Below, one piece after another: positions 29,456-39,476 of a stretch of DNA of 64,000 nucleotides (positions are counted from its first letter, which is position 1; every line of letters begins with the position of its first letter). The position numbers and the translations under genes are program-made. The notes below the pieces were generated by a model. That model did not search any database. It was not told where the DNA came from and saw nothing but the letters and a program-made list of their open reading frames with translations. The stretch lies in assembly GCF_004799445.1 (NCBI RefSeq), contig NZ_SSNA01000062.1, positions 1 through 64,000 on the forward strand, in the 5' to 3' direction. The DNA comes from Bradyrhizobium sp. Its GTDB lineage: Bacteria > Pseudomonadota > Alphaproteobacteria > Rhizobiales > Xanthobacteraceae.

Positions 29456-30781
29456 TTAAGCGCCGTTGAGGAATTGAAGCGGGTCGACCGGGGAAGATCC
29501 CTTGCGGATCTCGAAGTGCAGTTGTGGCGAAGCCACCTCGCCGGATTGACCGGATTTGGCAATGATCTGCCCCCGCTTGATGGTATCGCCGCGCTTCACC
29601 AGCAGTTCGCTCGCATGGGCATAGGCGGTGACATAGCCGTTGGTGTGCCGGATCAGAACCAGATTGCCGTAACCTTTGAGCTCGTTTCCGGAATAGGCGA
29701 CGACGCCGTCTTCGGCGGCCTTCACCGGCGTGCCTTCGGGCACCGCCAGATTGATGCCGTCATTGGACTTGCCGTTAGTCTTGGCGCCGTAGCTGGTGAT
29801 GACCTTGCCGCGGACCGGCCAGCGGAAGGTCGGCAACGCACCGGTCGCCTCAGCGGCCTTGACAGGCGTTTCGGCCGAGGTGTCTTCGACCGTCGTCGCC
29901 TGCGCCAATCGGGCCTTTTGCTGGGGATCGGAGGTCACGGTGGCCACCTTGGTCGCCGGCGCCAAGGACGCCGCGACCGGCTGCGCGACAGCAACGACTG
30001 CCGGCTGGGCAACCGGCGCCGCCGCGGCGGTCTTGGCGCCGGGGACATTGAGCTTCATGCCAAGCTTGAGTTTGGCGGATGGTTCGATGCCGTTGGCTCT
30101 GGCGAGTTCGGCGACCGAAACATGGTTGCGACGGGCAATACTGAGCAGGGTATCGCCGTGATTGACGACATGAACCGAAGGCGGCGCGCTCGCGGCGGCC
30201 ACCGGCCTGCTCGCAGGAACAGTCGTTGCGGGCGCTGCGGCAGCTGCGGCAGCTGCGGTTGGATGCGGAATGATCAGCTGCTGACCCGGAGAAAGGACGC
30301 GCGGCCCCTTGTATCCGTTGGCCTGCAGGATCGCGGCGGTCGAAACGTTGTAGCGGCGCGCCAACAAATCGAGCGTGTCGCTGGTACCGACGATAATGGT
30401 GGTACCCTGGCCCGGGGTCCGGGCTGCGACCGAGCGCGGGACGCTGCCAGTGGTCTCGATCGGATGGGCGAGTGGAGCATAAGAGCCCAATCCACGCCCC
30501 CCTCCGGACACCCCGGTATTGGCGGCCGGATAGGACTGCGGGGCGGCAATCGCCGGCAGGGCCTGCGACTGGTATTGCGGATGTGCAGATTGCGGAAGGT
30601 CGCGGCGCTCGATCGCGGCGGGCGGCACCGTGCCTGTGGCATCAGACTGGGAGGCATAGGGATTTTGAGAAAGACGCGACGACATGTCGGCGCTGCAGCC
30701 GGCAAAACCGATCGACATCAGCGCCAGCACCGCGACTTGCGGCACGCGACGCGAGCAAAGCAACTCGACGACACCGGACAT
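29456..30781 (-). CDS. LysM/LytM lipoprotein, NlpD-type with degenerate peptidase site
   Basis: 441 residues. Lipoprotein-like leader with Cys in SIGFAGCSADMS. Two LysM domains follow (TIIVGTSDTLDLLARRYNVSTAAILQ and VHVVNHGDTLLSIARRNHVSVAELARA) and bind peptidoglycan; a Pro/Ala linker leads to a C-terminal LytM/M23 fold (GINLAVPEGTPVKAAEDGVVAYSG, YGNLVLIRHTNGYVTAYAH, LHFEIRKGSSPVDPLQFL). The metal-binding HxxxD of active M23 enzymes is replaced (NDGINLA), as in E. coli NlpD. It should therefore activate an amidase in cell division rather than cut itself. It is downstream of pcm on the same strand (108-base gap). Confidence 0.9.
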   Translation of the reverse strand: MSGVVELLCSRRVPQVAVLALMSIGFAGCSADMSSRLSQNPYASQSDATGTVPPAAIERRDLPQSAHPQYQSQALPAIAAPQSYPAANTGVSGGGRGLGSYAPLAHPIETTGSVPRSVAARTPGQGTTIIVGTSDTLDLLARRYNVSTAAILQANGYKGPRVLSPGQQLIIPHPTAAAAAAAAPATTVPASRPVAAASAPPSVHVVNHGDTLLSIARRNHVSVAELARANGIEPSAKLKLGMKLNVPGAKTAAAAPVAQPAVVAVAQPVAASLAPATKVATVTSDPQQKARLAQATTVEDTSAETPVKAAEATGALPTFRWPVRGKVITSYGAKTNGKSNDGINLAVPEGTPVKAAEDGVVAYSGNELKGYGNLVLIRHTNGYVTAYAHASELLVKRGDTIKRGQIIAKSGQSGEVASPQLHFEIRKGSSPVDPLQFLNGA

Positions 30782-30889
30782 GGTTACTCACTCGTACGCA
30801 ACAAATACCTGTTTTGAGTAAACACGCGCTGAGTAAACAACCACTTAAGCTTACGAATAAGAGGTTGGCGGGACAGCCGATCCGGGTTT

Positions 30890-31540
30890 TTACAGCTCGC
30901 GGGCAATACCGGGCAGCGCCGGCACGAAGCGCACGTCCACGAGCTGTTTGCGCTCAAAGCCGGCATCGGTCCTGACCAGGCGAACCAGGGTCTGGGTGCC
31001 TTGGTGTGGTCCGACCGGCGCGATCAGGACGCCGCCGGGCTTGAGCCGCTGCGCCAGCGCATCGGGGATTTGCTCCATCGCCGCGGTGACGATGATGCGG
31101 TCGAAATTGCCGGCATCGGCGGGGACGTCAAAGCCGTCCCCCAACGTCACCTCGACATTGTCGCAACCGAGCTCGGCAAGCCGCGCCCGGGCACGATCGG
31201 CCAGCGTCCGGTAACGCTCGATGGTCAGGACGTGACCGCATAGCCGGGACAGGATGGCGGCCTGGTATCCGGAGCCGGTGCCGATCTCGAGCACCCGGTG
31301 ATTCTGCTGCAATTGCAGCTGTTCCGTCATGTAAGCCACCACGAAGGGCTGGCTGATGGTCTGCCCGCAAGCGATGCCGAGCGCGCTGTCGCGGTAGGCA
31401 TGTGCTCGATCCGCGGCCTCGACGAACATGTCGCGAGGAATCTCTTCCATGGCGCGGAGCACCGCCTGATCGCTGATCCCGCGCCGCCGCAAGCTGAGCT
31501 GAAACATCATCTGTCTTGGCGGATTTTGTGTGGTGGACAT
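30890..31540 (-). CDS. pcm: Protein-L-isoaspartate O-methyltransferase
   Basis: 216 residues. Repairs isoaspartyl residues in aged proteins with S-adenosylmethionine. Landmarks: [20 protein letters not shown], the substrate loop [22 protein letters not shown]-binding [18 protein letters not shown], then [12 protein letters not shown] and [11 protein letters not shown]. In many alphaproteobacteria it follows surE, as here, but a divergent response-regulator gene has been set between surE and pcm. Confidence 0.95.
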   Translation of the reverse strand: MSTTQNPPRQMMFQLSLRRRGISDQAVLRAMEEIPRDMFVEAADRAHAYRDSALGIACGQTISQPFVVAYMTEQLQLQQNHRVLEIGTGSGYQAAILSRLCGHVLTIERYRTLADRARARLAELGCDNVEVTLGDGFDVPADAGNFDRIIVTAAMEQIPDALAQRLKPGGVLIAPVGPHQGTQTLVRLVRTDAGFERKQLVDVRFVPALPGIAREL

Positions 31541-31653
31541 TTCGGTCCCATGAGGTCGCTCGCCGGCCGGCGGCCCGCCAGATCAGCCAAGTTGATGCCA
31601 TAAGCCCTGCCGGCCTAACGAAATATTTCAGTCTAAATCAGTGTTCCAACCGG

Positions 31654-31678
31654 GGAACCCGTATACACTCCCGGCGTT
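31654..31678 (+). promoter_or_regulatory. EcfG-type general stress promoter
   Basis: GGAAC (31654-31658) is followed after exactly 16 bases by CGTT (31675-31678). This fits the -35 and -10 elements recognised by the alphaproteobacterial general stress sigma factor EcfG (GGAAC-N16/17-CGTT). The expected start is near 31686, about 130 bases before the response regulator gene. Confidence 0.65.
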
Positions 31679-31815
31679 AGCGCACGGGGCAATCAGGCCT
31701 GTTCGCAAATCCGGAGCCAAAACGGCCGGTTGGAGCGCGTTTGCGCATCTCGACATTGCACCGGTTGTCGTAATTTGCGAACCTTTGGTTCTGACATGGG
31801 GCAAGGACTGAATTC

Positions 31816-32193
31816 ATGATTGCGACGCGGCCGCCGGGCGGTTCTGTGTTCCTCGTCGAGGACGAGGTCATGATCCGAATGATGGTTGCCGACATGCTGG
31901 AGGAGCTCGGCTACAGCGTCGCTGCCGAAGCCGGTGAAATCAACGAAGCCATCCGGCTGGCACAATCGGCTGAATTCGACTTCGCCATTCTCGACGTCAA
32001 CGTCAATGGCAAGGTGATTTCGCCGGTCGCCGACCTGATCAAGGCGCGCAACCGCCCTTTCATCTTCGCGACCGGCTACGGCTCATCGGGCCTTCCGGAG
32101 GAATACCGCGACCGCCCGGCGCTGCAGAAACCGTTCCAGATCGAAACCCTGGCGCGGGTGATCGACAATACCCTGAAGAGCGCGGCAGTTTAG
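31816..32193 (+). CDS. Single-domain response regulator, FATG-motif type
   Basis: 125 residues, receiver domain only. The acidic pocket is VFLVEDEVMIR (Glu15, Asp16), the phosphate acceptor is Asp60 in FAILDVNVNGK, then Thr86 in PFIFATGYG and Lys105 in LQKPF. The FATG sequence resembles the FATGUY group of single-domain regulators known to feed the PhyR/NepR/EcfG general stress pathway in alphaproteobacteria. An EcfG-type promoter lies about 140 bases upstream, which fits a feedback role. No kinase gene is adjacent. It is divergent from pcm. Confidence 0.88.
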   Translation: MIATRPPGGSVFLVEDEVMIRMMVADMLEELGYSVAAEAGEINEAIRLAQSAEFDFAILDVNVNGKVISPVADLIKARNRPFIFATGYGSSGLPEEYRDRPALQKPFQIETLARVIDNTLKSAAV

Positions 32194-32203
32194 GCAGCCC
32201 ACC

Positions 32204-32335
32204 CGTCGTCACCCGCGAAAGCGGGTGACCCAGTATTCCAGAGCAGTTAGAGATCGAATCGTGAAGCCCAGCGCAGTGGATACCCGCTGGAGCCTGTCAT
32301 CGGGCTCGTCGAAGGCGAGACCCGGCGACGGGTGT
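32204..32335. repeat. Bipartite palindromic repeat, CCAGTA family, copy 2
   Basis: GTCACCCGCGAAAGCGGGTGACCCAGTATTCCAG opens the element (hairpin GTCACCCGC / GCGGGTGAC). The segment from CCCGCGAAAGCGGG through CCAGTATTCCAGAGCAGT is nearly identical to copy 3 at 36720. The right end has GGCGACGGGTG, a weaker arm. It lies between the convergent response regulator and surE. Confidence 0.85.
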
Positions 32336-32346
32336 GATGCTGCGCG

Positions 32347-33114
32347 TCATTTCAGCGTCGCCGTCAGCGCTTCGGAAAATGCCTCATCGGTACGGTCGAG
32401 CCGCAGCGGCGTCACCGAGACGTAGCGCGCCGCCAGCGCCCAGAGATCCGTGCCCTCGGCCGGCACGTCAATCTGTGCCAAACGCTCGAACCCAATCCAG
32501 AAATACGGGTTGCCGCGGCCATCGCGGCGCTGGTCGACTTTCAGAAACCCGAGGTTGCGTTTGCCCTGCCGCGTCACGCGCACACCGGCGACTTCGTCGG
32601 GCGCGCAGGCCGGAAAGTTCACGTTGATCACGGTGTTCCTGGGCACGCCGGCGGCAATCACCTTGCGCAGGATTGGCGGACCGAACTTCAGCGCGGTGTC
32701 CCATAGGGGCTTTTCCCGCGACTCGATGCTGAATTCCTGCGACAGCGCGAAGGACGGCAGGCCCAGAATCGTGCCTTCCAGCGCGCCCGCGATGGTGCCG
32801 GAATAGACGACGTCCTCGGCGACGTTGCGGCCCTTGTTGACGCCCGACAGCACGAGGTCGGGCAGCGTTTCACCGAGGATGTGGCGGGCGCCCATGATGA
32901 CGCAATCGGTCGGCGTGCCGCGCACCGCGAAATGTCGCGGCCCGACTTCACGCAGGCGAAGCGGGTCGTTCAGCGACAGCGAATGCGAGACGCCGGATTG
33001 ATCGAGTTCCGGCGCCACGATCCAGACATCGTCGGACAACGCGTGCGCAATCTCCTCGACAATTTTCAGGCCGGGGGCATGGATGCCGTCGTCATTGGTG
33101 CAGAGAATTCGCAT
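32347..33114 (-). CDS. surE: 5'/3'-nucleotidase SurE
   Basis: 255 residues. Survival protein and metal-dependent nucleoside-monophosphate phosphatase. [16 protein letters not shown] provides the metal pair Asp8-Asp9; [56 protein letters not shown] and VINVNFP are the rest of the signature. Full length. It is the gene that normally follows serS; here three genes (hypothetical, zinc-ribbon, Crp/Fnr) lie between. Confidence 0.96.
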   Translation of the reverse strand: MRILCTNDDGIHAPGLKIVEEIAHALSDDVWIVAPELDQSGVSHSLSLNDPLRLREVGPRHFAVRGTPTDCVIMGARHILGETLPDLVLSGVNKGRNVAEDVVYSGTIAGALEGTILGLPSFALSQEFSIESREKPLWDTALKFGPPILRKVIAAGVPRNTVINVNFPACAPDEVAGVRVTRQGKRNLGFLKVDQRRDGRGNPYFWIGFERLAQIDVPAEGTDLWALAARYVSVTPLRLDRTDEAFSEALTATLK

Positions 33115-33296
33115 CTAACAGACGGGCCCTCTTCGATCGATTCCACGGCGGTCGAAGCGCCGTCTTATCCGGCTATCGCCCACGAGGCAAACCCGTCGTG
33201 CCTGCTGGTTATTTGCGTATCGACAACGGTTGGAGGCGTCTTTTGCGCATTTTGCAAACGGCGCCGGATCGACCTGCCGCACCGCGGCCGGAGCCG

Positions 33297-33986
33297 CTAG
33301 GTGTCTCCGTCGATGTGAGGCTTCTCGCGCAACACCGCGTCGAGCAGCGAGCGGTGAACCTCGATCTTGCCGTTGTAGTCGATGAATCCCTTTTTCCGAA
33401 AACCGTTCATGAAAAAGCTGACCCGGGAACGCGTGGTGCCGATCATTTCCGCCAGGGTTTCCTGGCTGAGGGTCACCGGGATCGGCGGCGCGTCGCCCTC
33501 CTTGCCGAAATTTGCGAGCAGCAGGAGCAAGCGTGCAAGGCGTCGTTCGCTGGAATTGAACAGCTGATCGATCAGGTCGTCTTCGATCCGGCTGTTCCGC
33601 GACAACAGATAGGAAATGAAAAATTGGGCGAATTTCGGCTCCGCGGCCAGCAGCGCCAGCATGGCGCTCTTTTTGATCGACGTGATCAGGCAGTCTTCCA
33701 TGGCATGGCTGGTGGCGGCGCGCAGTTTCGCCCCCTCGAGACAGCCTTCGCCAAAGAACTGTCCCTCGGCGAAAATCCCGACCACGGCTTCCTTGCCGTG
33801 CTCGGACAGGACAGTGATCTTGACCTTGCCCTTCAGGATGAAAAAGACCGTGTCGGCGACGTCGCCCTGGCTGAATATCTTCTGGTTCTTGACGTATTTC
33901 TCGATGGTTTTGCCCGCGCCAGTCTCGCCCAGAAAAACCTGGGGATCAAACCCATTCTTGATCTGAAATGATTGGGTGTTGGGCAT
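33297..33986 (-). CDS. Crp/Fnr family transcriptional regulator
   Basis: 229 residues from ATG 33986. N-terminal cyclic-nucleotide-like fold (KNQKIFSQGDVADTVFFILKGKVKITVLSEHGKEAVVGIFAEGQFFGEGCLEG), then a helix and a winged helix with VTLSQETLAEMIGTTRSRVSFFMNGFRKKGFIDYNGKIEVHRSLL. There is no N-terminal or central cysteine cluster of FNR, so it is not an oxygen-sensing Fe-S member. The recognition helix (TTRSRVSFFMNGFRKKG) is of a subgroup frequent in Bradyrhizobium. Ligand and targets are unknown. It is not linked to the FixK box at 743. Confidence 0.92.
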   Translation of the reverse strand: MPNTQSFQIKNGFDPQVFLGETGAGKTIEKYVKNQKIFSQGDVADTVFFILKGKVKITVLSEHGKEAVVGIFAEGQFFGEGCLEGAKLRAATSHAMEDCLITSIKKSAMLALLAAEPKFAQFFISYLLSRNSRIEDDLIDQLFNSSERRLARLLLLLANFGKEGDAPPIPVTLSQETLAEMIGTTRSRVSFFMNGFRKKGFIDYNGKIEVHRSLLDAVLREKPHIDGDT

Positions 33987-34163
33987 GTGTTGGTCCGTTT
34001 CCAGTCGGGAGCACAACACTCTCGGTTACCGGCAAAAGTCGCAGGCCGTGCGGTTACGGAATCACTATATTCCGATTATGTCGGGCGGGCGACTCAATTC
34101 TGGGTAGAAATGCCCGCGCGTCCTGGCGCGAAATGTGGCAAGTTCACGCCCTGCGTCCAACCC

Positions 34164-34403
34164 TCAAACCGGCCGTTTGAGCTCGCCGGCAAGCCATCCG
34201 CGCACATCCGATTTCATCGGGTCGCTCGATACCACCGTCGTTTCCACGCGACCGCACTTCTGGCACTCGAATGTACGATAGTCGAAGCCGGACGGTCCCG
34301 CCTCGAGCTTCGACAGCAGCATGCGATTATGCCGGCAGTCCGGACAGCGCGGCCGCTCGATGGCGGCAATATCTGCTGAGGATACCGGCTGATATTCGGG
34401 CAT
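34164..34403 (-). CDS. Small zinc-ribbon protein
   Basis: 79 residues. Two CxxC pairs, PRCPDCRHNRM and ECQKCGRVET, form one zinc ribbon. The intervening KLEAGPSGFDYRTF and the C-terminal SDPMKSDVRGWLAGELK are conserved in the many Bradyrhizobium copies I remember. Role unknown; a nucleic-acid binding or metal-sensing function is typical for such short ribbons. It lies between the Crp/Fnr gene and an uncharacterised gene on the same strand. Confidence 0.75.
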   Translation of the reverse strand: MPEYQPVSSADIAAIERPRCPDCRHNRMLLSKLEAGPSGFDYRTFECQKCGRVETTVVSSDPMKSDVRGWLAGELKRPV

Positions 34404-34582
34404 GACGCATCCTGGCTTGCCGTGGGCCCGCTAGCGAACCCGGTACTGACTCCCTAGGGCCGAGACACCTCAGAATGACGCTTCCGGCGTCACACGCCGT
34501 GGTCAAAATTGCTCATCTCGAAAAACTTTATCGGCGAGGGCGATCGCGATCCCGCCACTGCGATTCAAATGCCGATTTCTTC

Positions 34583-35038
34583 TCAGCGACCGCTGGCGCG
34601 CGAGCGGATCCGCCAAACGCGGAGGAATTTCGCGCGCACGGCACGATTCCGCATCTCGAATTTTCGAACCACCGGCTTCGGCGGCTGCGGAGGGGGAACG
34701 TCGTCCTTCGTCTGTGAAACCGGAGTGTCGGGCGGCGCCGCCGTTTGGGGCGATTCTGACGGAGCAACGTCGTCCTTCACCGGCGAAACCGGCGGCGCCG
34801 CCAGCGGGGCCTTGCGCGGCGGCTCCGGATAATATTTGCGGGCGACGGAAACCGCCTTGTCGAAATCCTCAGTGTTGAACCATTTCAGCGCGCGCACGCT
34901 TTCCTGCACGCCGTCATCCCATAGTCTCGCAGCCTCGATATCGAACTGGCCCTTCTGCTTCTGATCACAGGCCTGGATGCCGTAGCCGGTGACGGCCCAT
35001 TGTCTGCCCACCCAATAGATATCGCGATGCAGGGCCAT
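34583..35038 (-). CDS. Hypothetical protein with proline-rich tail
   Basis: 151 residues. The first 75 residues have a compact conserved look (MALHRDIYWVGRQWAVTGYG, QFDIEAARLWDDGVQESVRALKWFNTEDFDKAVSVARKYYPEPP). The middle holds Pro/Val-rich repeats, VSPVKDDVAPSE and VSQTKDDVPPPQ. The C-terminus is strongly basic (RNRAVRAKFLRVWRIRSRASGR). I do not recognise the family. No signal peptide. The basic tail could bind nucleic acid or membranes. Downstream of it lies the zinc-ribbon gene. Confidence 0.65.
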   Translation of the reverse strand: MALHRDIYWVGRQWAVTGYGIQACDQKQKGQFDIEAARLWDDGVQESVRALKWFNTEDFDKAVSVARKYYPEPPRKAPLAAPPVSPVKDDVAPSESPQTAAPPDTPVSQTKDDVPPPQPPKPVVRKFEMRNRAVRAKFLRVWRIRSRASGR

Positions 35039-35135
35039 TGCGTGTCATCGTTTCCCAAAAATGAGGCTCTCGCCGCGGCGGAAACGAAGATAGCGGGACA
35101 CGGCGCCTGCGCAACCTCGAAGGCGGGGCCGGGCT

Positions 35136-35236
35136 GAAGCGTTTTCAAGCGAAGTGGAGACCGGTTCGCGTCAAGAAAACGCGTCGAATCAACAATCTAG
35201 AGCCCCGTTTCGATTCAATCGAAACGGAAAAGGCTC
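35136..35236. repeat. Palindromic rhizobial repeat after serS
   Basis: GCGTTTTC (35139-35146) pairs with GAAAACGC (35175-35182). A second hairpin CCGTTTCGATT / AATCGAAACGG (35205-35227) is framed by GAGCC and GGCTC. The sequence with ACCGGTTCGCG and CTAGAGCCCCGTT is one I recall from many Bradyrhizobium intergenic regions. It starts 20 bases beyond the serS stop and the second hairpin may end that transcript. Confidence 0.85.
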
Positions 35237-35255
35237 GGGACAATTTGCCGCAAAA

Positions 35256-36659
<1,404 letters not shown>

Positions 36660-36719
36660 CTAGGTGCGAACTCTCCGTTTATTTGCGGAGAGTCAACGGC
36701 GGGCCTCCAGTACCACATC

Positions 36720-36823
36720 CGTCATCGCCCGCGAAAGCGGGCGATCCAGTATTCCAGAGCAGTGCGACGGATTCGCGAGGCCGCAGCGTACTGGATACCC
36801 CGCTTTCGCGGGGTATGACGAGC
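36720..36823. repeat. Bipartite palindromic repeat, CCAGTA family, copy 3
   Basis: CGTCATCGCCCGCGAAAGCGGGCGATCCAGTATTCC opens with the hairpin ATCGCCCGC/GCGGGCGAT. GTACTGGATACCCCGCTTTCGCGGGGTATGACG closes with ATACCCCGC/GCGGGGTAT. The CCAGTATTCCAGAGCAGT core is shared with copy 2, and the left half equals the inverted right half of copy 1. It lies within the tat-serS unit, between tatC and serS. Confidence 0.9.
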
Positions 36824-36844
36824 GAATACGTGGGCGCTATGCCC

Positions 36845-37669
36845 CTACTCCGCCGGTGTCGGATCGGGCGGCGGGCTTGCGGGCGGTGGTGTGGTGGCGT
36901 TGGCCTTCGCCGCCGTGGCGTTCTTTTCCACGATGCGCACGGCCACGATCGAGCCTTCATACAGCAACAGCAGGGGGATCGCGAGCGAGGCCTGGCTGAG
37001 CACGTCAGGCGGCGTCAGCACGGCGGCGATGATGAAGGCAACCACGATGAAATAGCGGCGCTTCTCGCGCAGCTGTTTTGAGGTGATGATGCCGATCCGC
37101 CCCAGCAAAGTCAGGATCACCGGCAGCTGGAAGGCAATGCCGAAAGCGAAGATCAGCGACATCATCAGTGACAGATATTCGCCGACCTTGGGCAGAAGCT
37201 GGATCTGCGCCGTCTCAGGCCCGCCTAACTGCTGCATGCCGAGCGAAAACCGCACCAGCATCGGCAGCACCACGAAATAGACCAGCATCGACCCCAGCAC
37301 GAAGAAGAACGGGGTCGCGATCAGATAGGGCAGAAACGCGCCGCGCTCGTGCTTGTAGAGGCCGGGCGCCACGAATTTGTAGATCTGCGCGGCCACGATC
37401 GGAAACGAGATGAAACCGGCCCCGAACAGCGCCAGCTTCAACTGGGTCAGGAAGTACTCCAGGAGCGCGGTGTAGATGAATTTGGAATTCTCCGCGCCCG
37501 CGATCCAGACGAACGGCCACACCAGCACGTTGTAGATCTGCTTGGCGAAGAAGAAGCAAAATATGAAGGCGACGCCGAACGCGAGCAGCGCCTTGATCAG
37601 GCGCGAGCGCAGCTCGATCAGATGATCCATCAGCGGCGCTTTGCTGGCCTCGATATCCTCGGCGCTCAT
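36845..37669 (-). CDS. tatC: Sec-independent translocase TatC
   Basis: 274 residues with six spans. TatC recognises twin-arginine leaders. Landmarks are [21 protein letters not shown] at the N-terminus (with the leader-binding Glu of HLxELR), [25 protein letters not shown] (Phe/Pro/Glu region) and [21 protein letters not shown] Pro/Ala/Thr-rich C-terminal tail ([17 protein letters not shown]) is added. Its ATG overlaps the tatB stop by four bases. Confidence 0.97.
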   Translation of the reverse strand: MSAEDIEASKAPLMDHLIELRSRLIKALLAFGVAFIFCFFFAKQIYNVLVWPFVWIAGAENSKFIYTALLEYFLTQLKLALFGAGFISFPIVAAQIYKFVAPGLYKHERGAFLPYLIATPFFFVLGSMLVYFVVLPMLVRFSLGMQQLGGPETAQIQLLPKVGEYLSLMMSLIFAFGIAFQLPVILTLLGRIGIITSKQLREKRRYFIVVAFIIAAVLTPPDVLSQASLAIPLLLLYEGSIVAVRIVEKNATAAKANATTPPPASPPPDPTPAE

Positions 37670-38163
37670 GACGCTTTGGCGTCCCGTGGGAGTTCGGCCT
37701 CGGCTGCCACCGGCGCGGTGGGCTGGATTGCCGGCTGCGGCTGGCTTTCCGGCGTCAGCGCCAGCGGTTCGGACGTCGCTGGCTGCGTGTCGGCAAGTGC
37801 TTCGGGGCTCGCCGCCGGCGCGTCGAGGTTCAACGTCGCCGGCGCATCCGCACTCGCGGCGGGCTTGTCGACGTCGTCGATATTGAGCGCGGCGCTAACG
37901 TCCTTCTGCAGCGAGGTCATGACATTGCCGCTGGTGAAGCCGGTTGCGGCTTCCTTGACCTCATCAAAACTCTTCTTGAGGTCGGCCATTTCGGCCTCAC
38001 GCATGGCTTCCTGGAACTGGCCCTGGAATTCGGCGGCCATCTTGCGCGCCTTGCCCATCCATTGCCCGACCATGCGCAGCACGCCCGGCAATTCCTTTGG
38101 ACCGATGGCGATCAGCGCGACCACCGCGATGACGACGAATTCACTCCAGCCGATGTCGAACAT
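37666..38163 (-). CDS. tatB: Sec-independent translocase TatB
   Basis: 165 residues. A short N-terminal span ([27 protein letters not shown]) with the hallmark G-P-K-E-L-P, then an amphipathic helix ([23 protein letters not shown]) and a long Ala/Pro/Glu linker, typical of rhizobial TatB. It holds substrate with TatC before TatA assembles the pore. tatC starts within the stop codon of this gene. Confidence 0.96.
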   Translation of the reverse strand: MFDIGWSEFVVIAVVALIAIGPKELPGVLRMVGQWMGKARKMAAEFQGQFQEAMREAEMADLKKSFDEVKEAATGFTSGNVMTSLQKDVSAALNIDDVDKPAASADAPATLNLDAPAASPEALADTQPATSEPLALTPESQPQPAIQPTAPVAAEAELPRDAKAS

Positions 38164-38321
38164 GAAAGGTTCCGCTTACGCGAGGCAATTTCCGCCCAGT
38201 ATCCATGAGCCATGTCCGGGAGCAATATCCGGGCCGCCCGCGTCATTCCTCAACCCGTCTTGCCGCACGCCTATCGCAAGATCAACGTGCCGCCAGAGGT
38301 TTGCCGAAAACGAGCGCTGGT

Positions 38322-38558
38322 TCAGACAGCCTTGCTGCCGACATCCGACCGGGTCGCCGCAGAAGGCGCGGCGTTATGATCGATCGTCTTTACGGGCTCG
38401 GTCTTTTCCGCAGTCTTTTCGTCGTCCTGCATGCCCTTCTTGAAGGCCTTGATGCCCTGCGCGACATCACCCATCAGGTCGGAAATCTTGCCGCGACCGA
38501 ACAGCAGCAGGACGACTGCGATCACGACGATCCAGTGCCAAATGCTAAGCGAACCCAT
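38322..38558 (-). CDS. tatA: Sec-independent translocase TatA
   Basis: 78 residues from ATG 38558; five extra residues upstream (MEGCR) are possible but not typical. [43 protein letters not shown] has the N-terminal span, the FGRGKI turn and amphipathic helix. The tail is Asp/Glu/Lys-rich. TatA forms the protein-conducting assembly. It is the first of tatABC, 158 bases before tatB and 180 after scpB. Confidence 0.96.
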   Translation of the reverse strand: MGSLSIWHWIVVIAVVLLLFGRGKISDLMGDVAQGIKAFKKGMQDDEKTAEKTEPVKTIDHNAAPSAATRSDVGSKAV

Positions 38559-38738
38559 CCTGCAACCCTCCAAACATGCGGGGGCCCTGGACCCTCGCTA
38601 ACCTGTCCGGAAAGTAGGCTCAGGAGGTGTCAAAAACAAGGACTTAAGCCGCGTCAAATCGCGGCCGACGCGACACATTGCCGAGACCGTTAACCAGCGC
38701 CGACGTTGCGGTCAAAGGCCGCCGAAGGCGGGGCTAAA

Positions 38739-39455
38739 TCAACCCTCGCCGCCGGTCTCCGGCTCGACCGCAGGGGCCAGGGCCAGTTCCAGATCGCCGA
38801 TCTCAAGCGGATCCTCGTCATCGCGCAAGGCCGGGTCATCCGATGGCGTCGGAACGCCGAACCCGGAGGGCAGCCGCGAATCCAGCAGGCCGGTGCCCTT
38901 CAGTTCCTCCAGGCCCGGCAGATCGCCAAGTGCCTCCAGGCTGAACTGCGACAAAAAGGCTTCCGTGGTTCCGAAGGTCAGCGGACGGCCCGGCGTCTTG
39001 CGACGGCCGCGCGGACGAATCCAGCCGGTTTCCAGCAGCACATCCAGCGTCCCCTTGGAGGTAATCACGCCGCGGATATCCTCGATCTCGGCGCGGGTGA
39101 CCGGCTGATGATAGGCAATGATCGCGAGCATCTCGATCGCCGCGCGCGATAGCCGCCGCGTCTCCGTGCTCTCCCGCGTCATCAGCCAGGAAAGATCGCC
39201 CGCCGTGCGGAAGGTCCACTTGTTGGCAATGCGCACGAGGTTGACGCCGCGCGATGCGTAATCCGCCTGCAGTTGCGCCAGGGCGACCTTGATGTCGACG
39301 CCATCGGGCATCCGCTTTGCGAGCGTCGCCTGATCGAGTGGCTCGGTGGAAGCAAACAACAGCGCTTCCAGCAGCCGCAATTCCTCCGGCCGCGCTTCCG
39401 GTTCCACGGAGCGCTCCTCGGCATCGGCTTTGCGTTTTTCCGCCAGGCTTGCCAT
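38739..39455 (-). CDS. scpB: Segregation and condensation protein B
   Basis: 238 residues from ATG 39455, chosen because AAGGAGA lies seven bases before; the longer frame to 39476 overlaps that SD. Winged-helix domains: LRLLEALLFASTEPLDQATLAKRMPDG and LSRAAIEMLAIIAYHQPVTRAEIEDIRGV, then TLDVLLETGWIRPRGRRKTPGRPLTFGTTEAFLSQFSLE. With ScpA and SMC it forms the condensin that compacts and segregates the chromosome. A low-complexity acidic C-terminus is present. It is 21 bases behind scpA. Confidence 0.95.
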   Translation of the reverse strand: MASLAEKRKADAEERSVEPEARPEELRLLEALLFASTEPLDQATLAKRMPDGVDIKVALAQLQADYASRGVNLVRIANKWTFRTAGDLSWLMTRESTETRRLSRAAIEMLAIIAYHQPVTRAEIEDIRGVITSKGTLDVLLETGWIRPRGRRKTPGRPLTFGTTEAFLSQFSLEALGDLPGLEELKGTGLLDSRLPSGFGVPTPSDDPALRDDEDPLEIGDLELALAPAVEPETGGEG

Positions 39456-39476
39456 GGCACGGTCTCCTTCTTCCAC

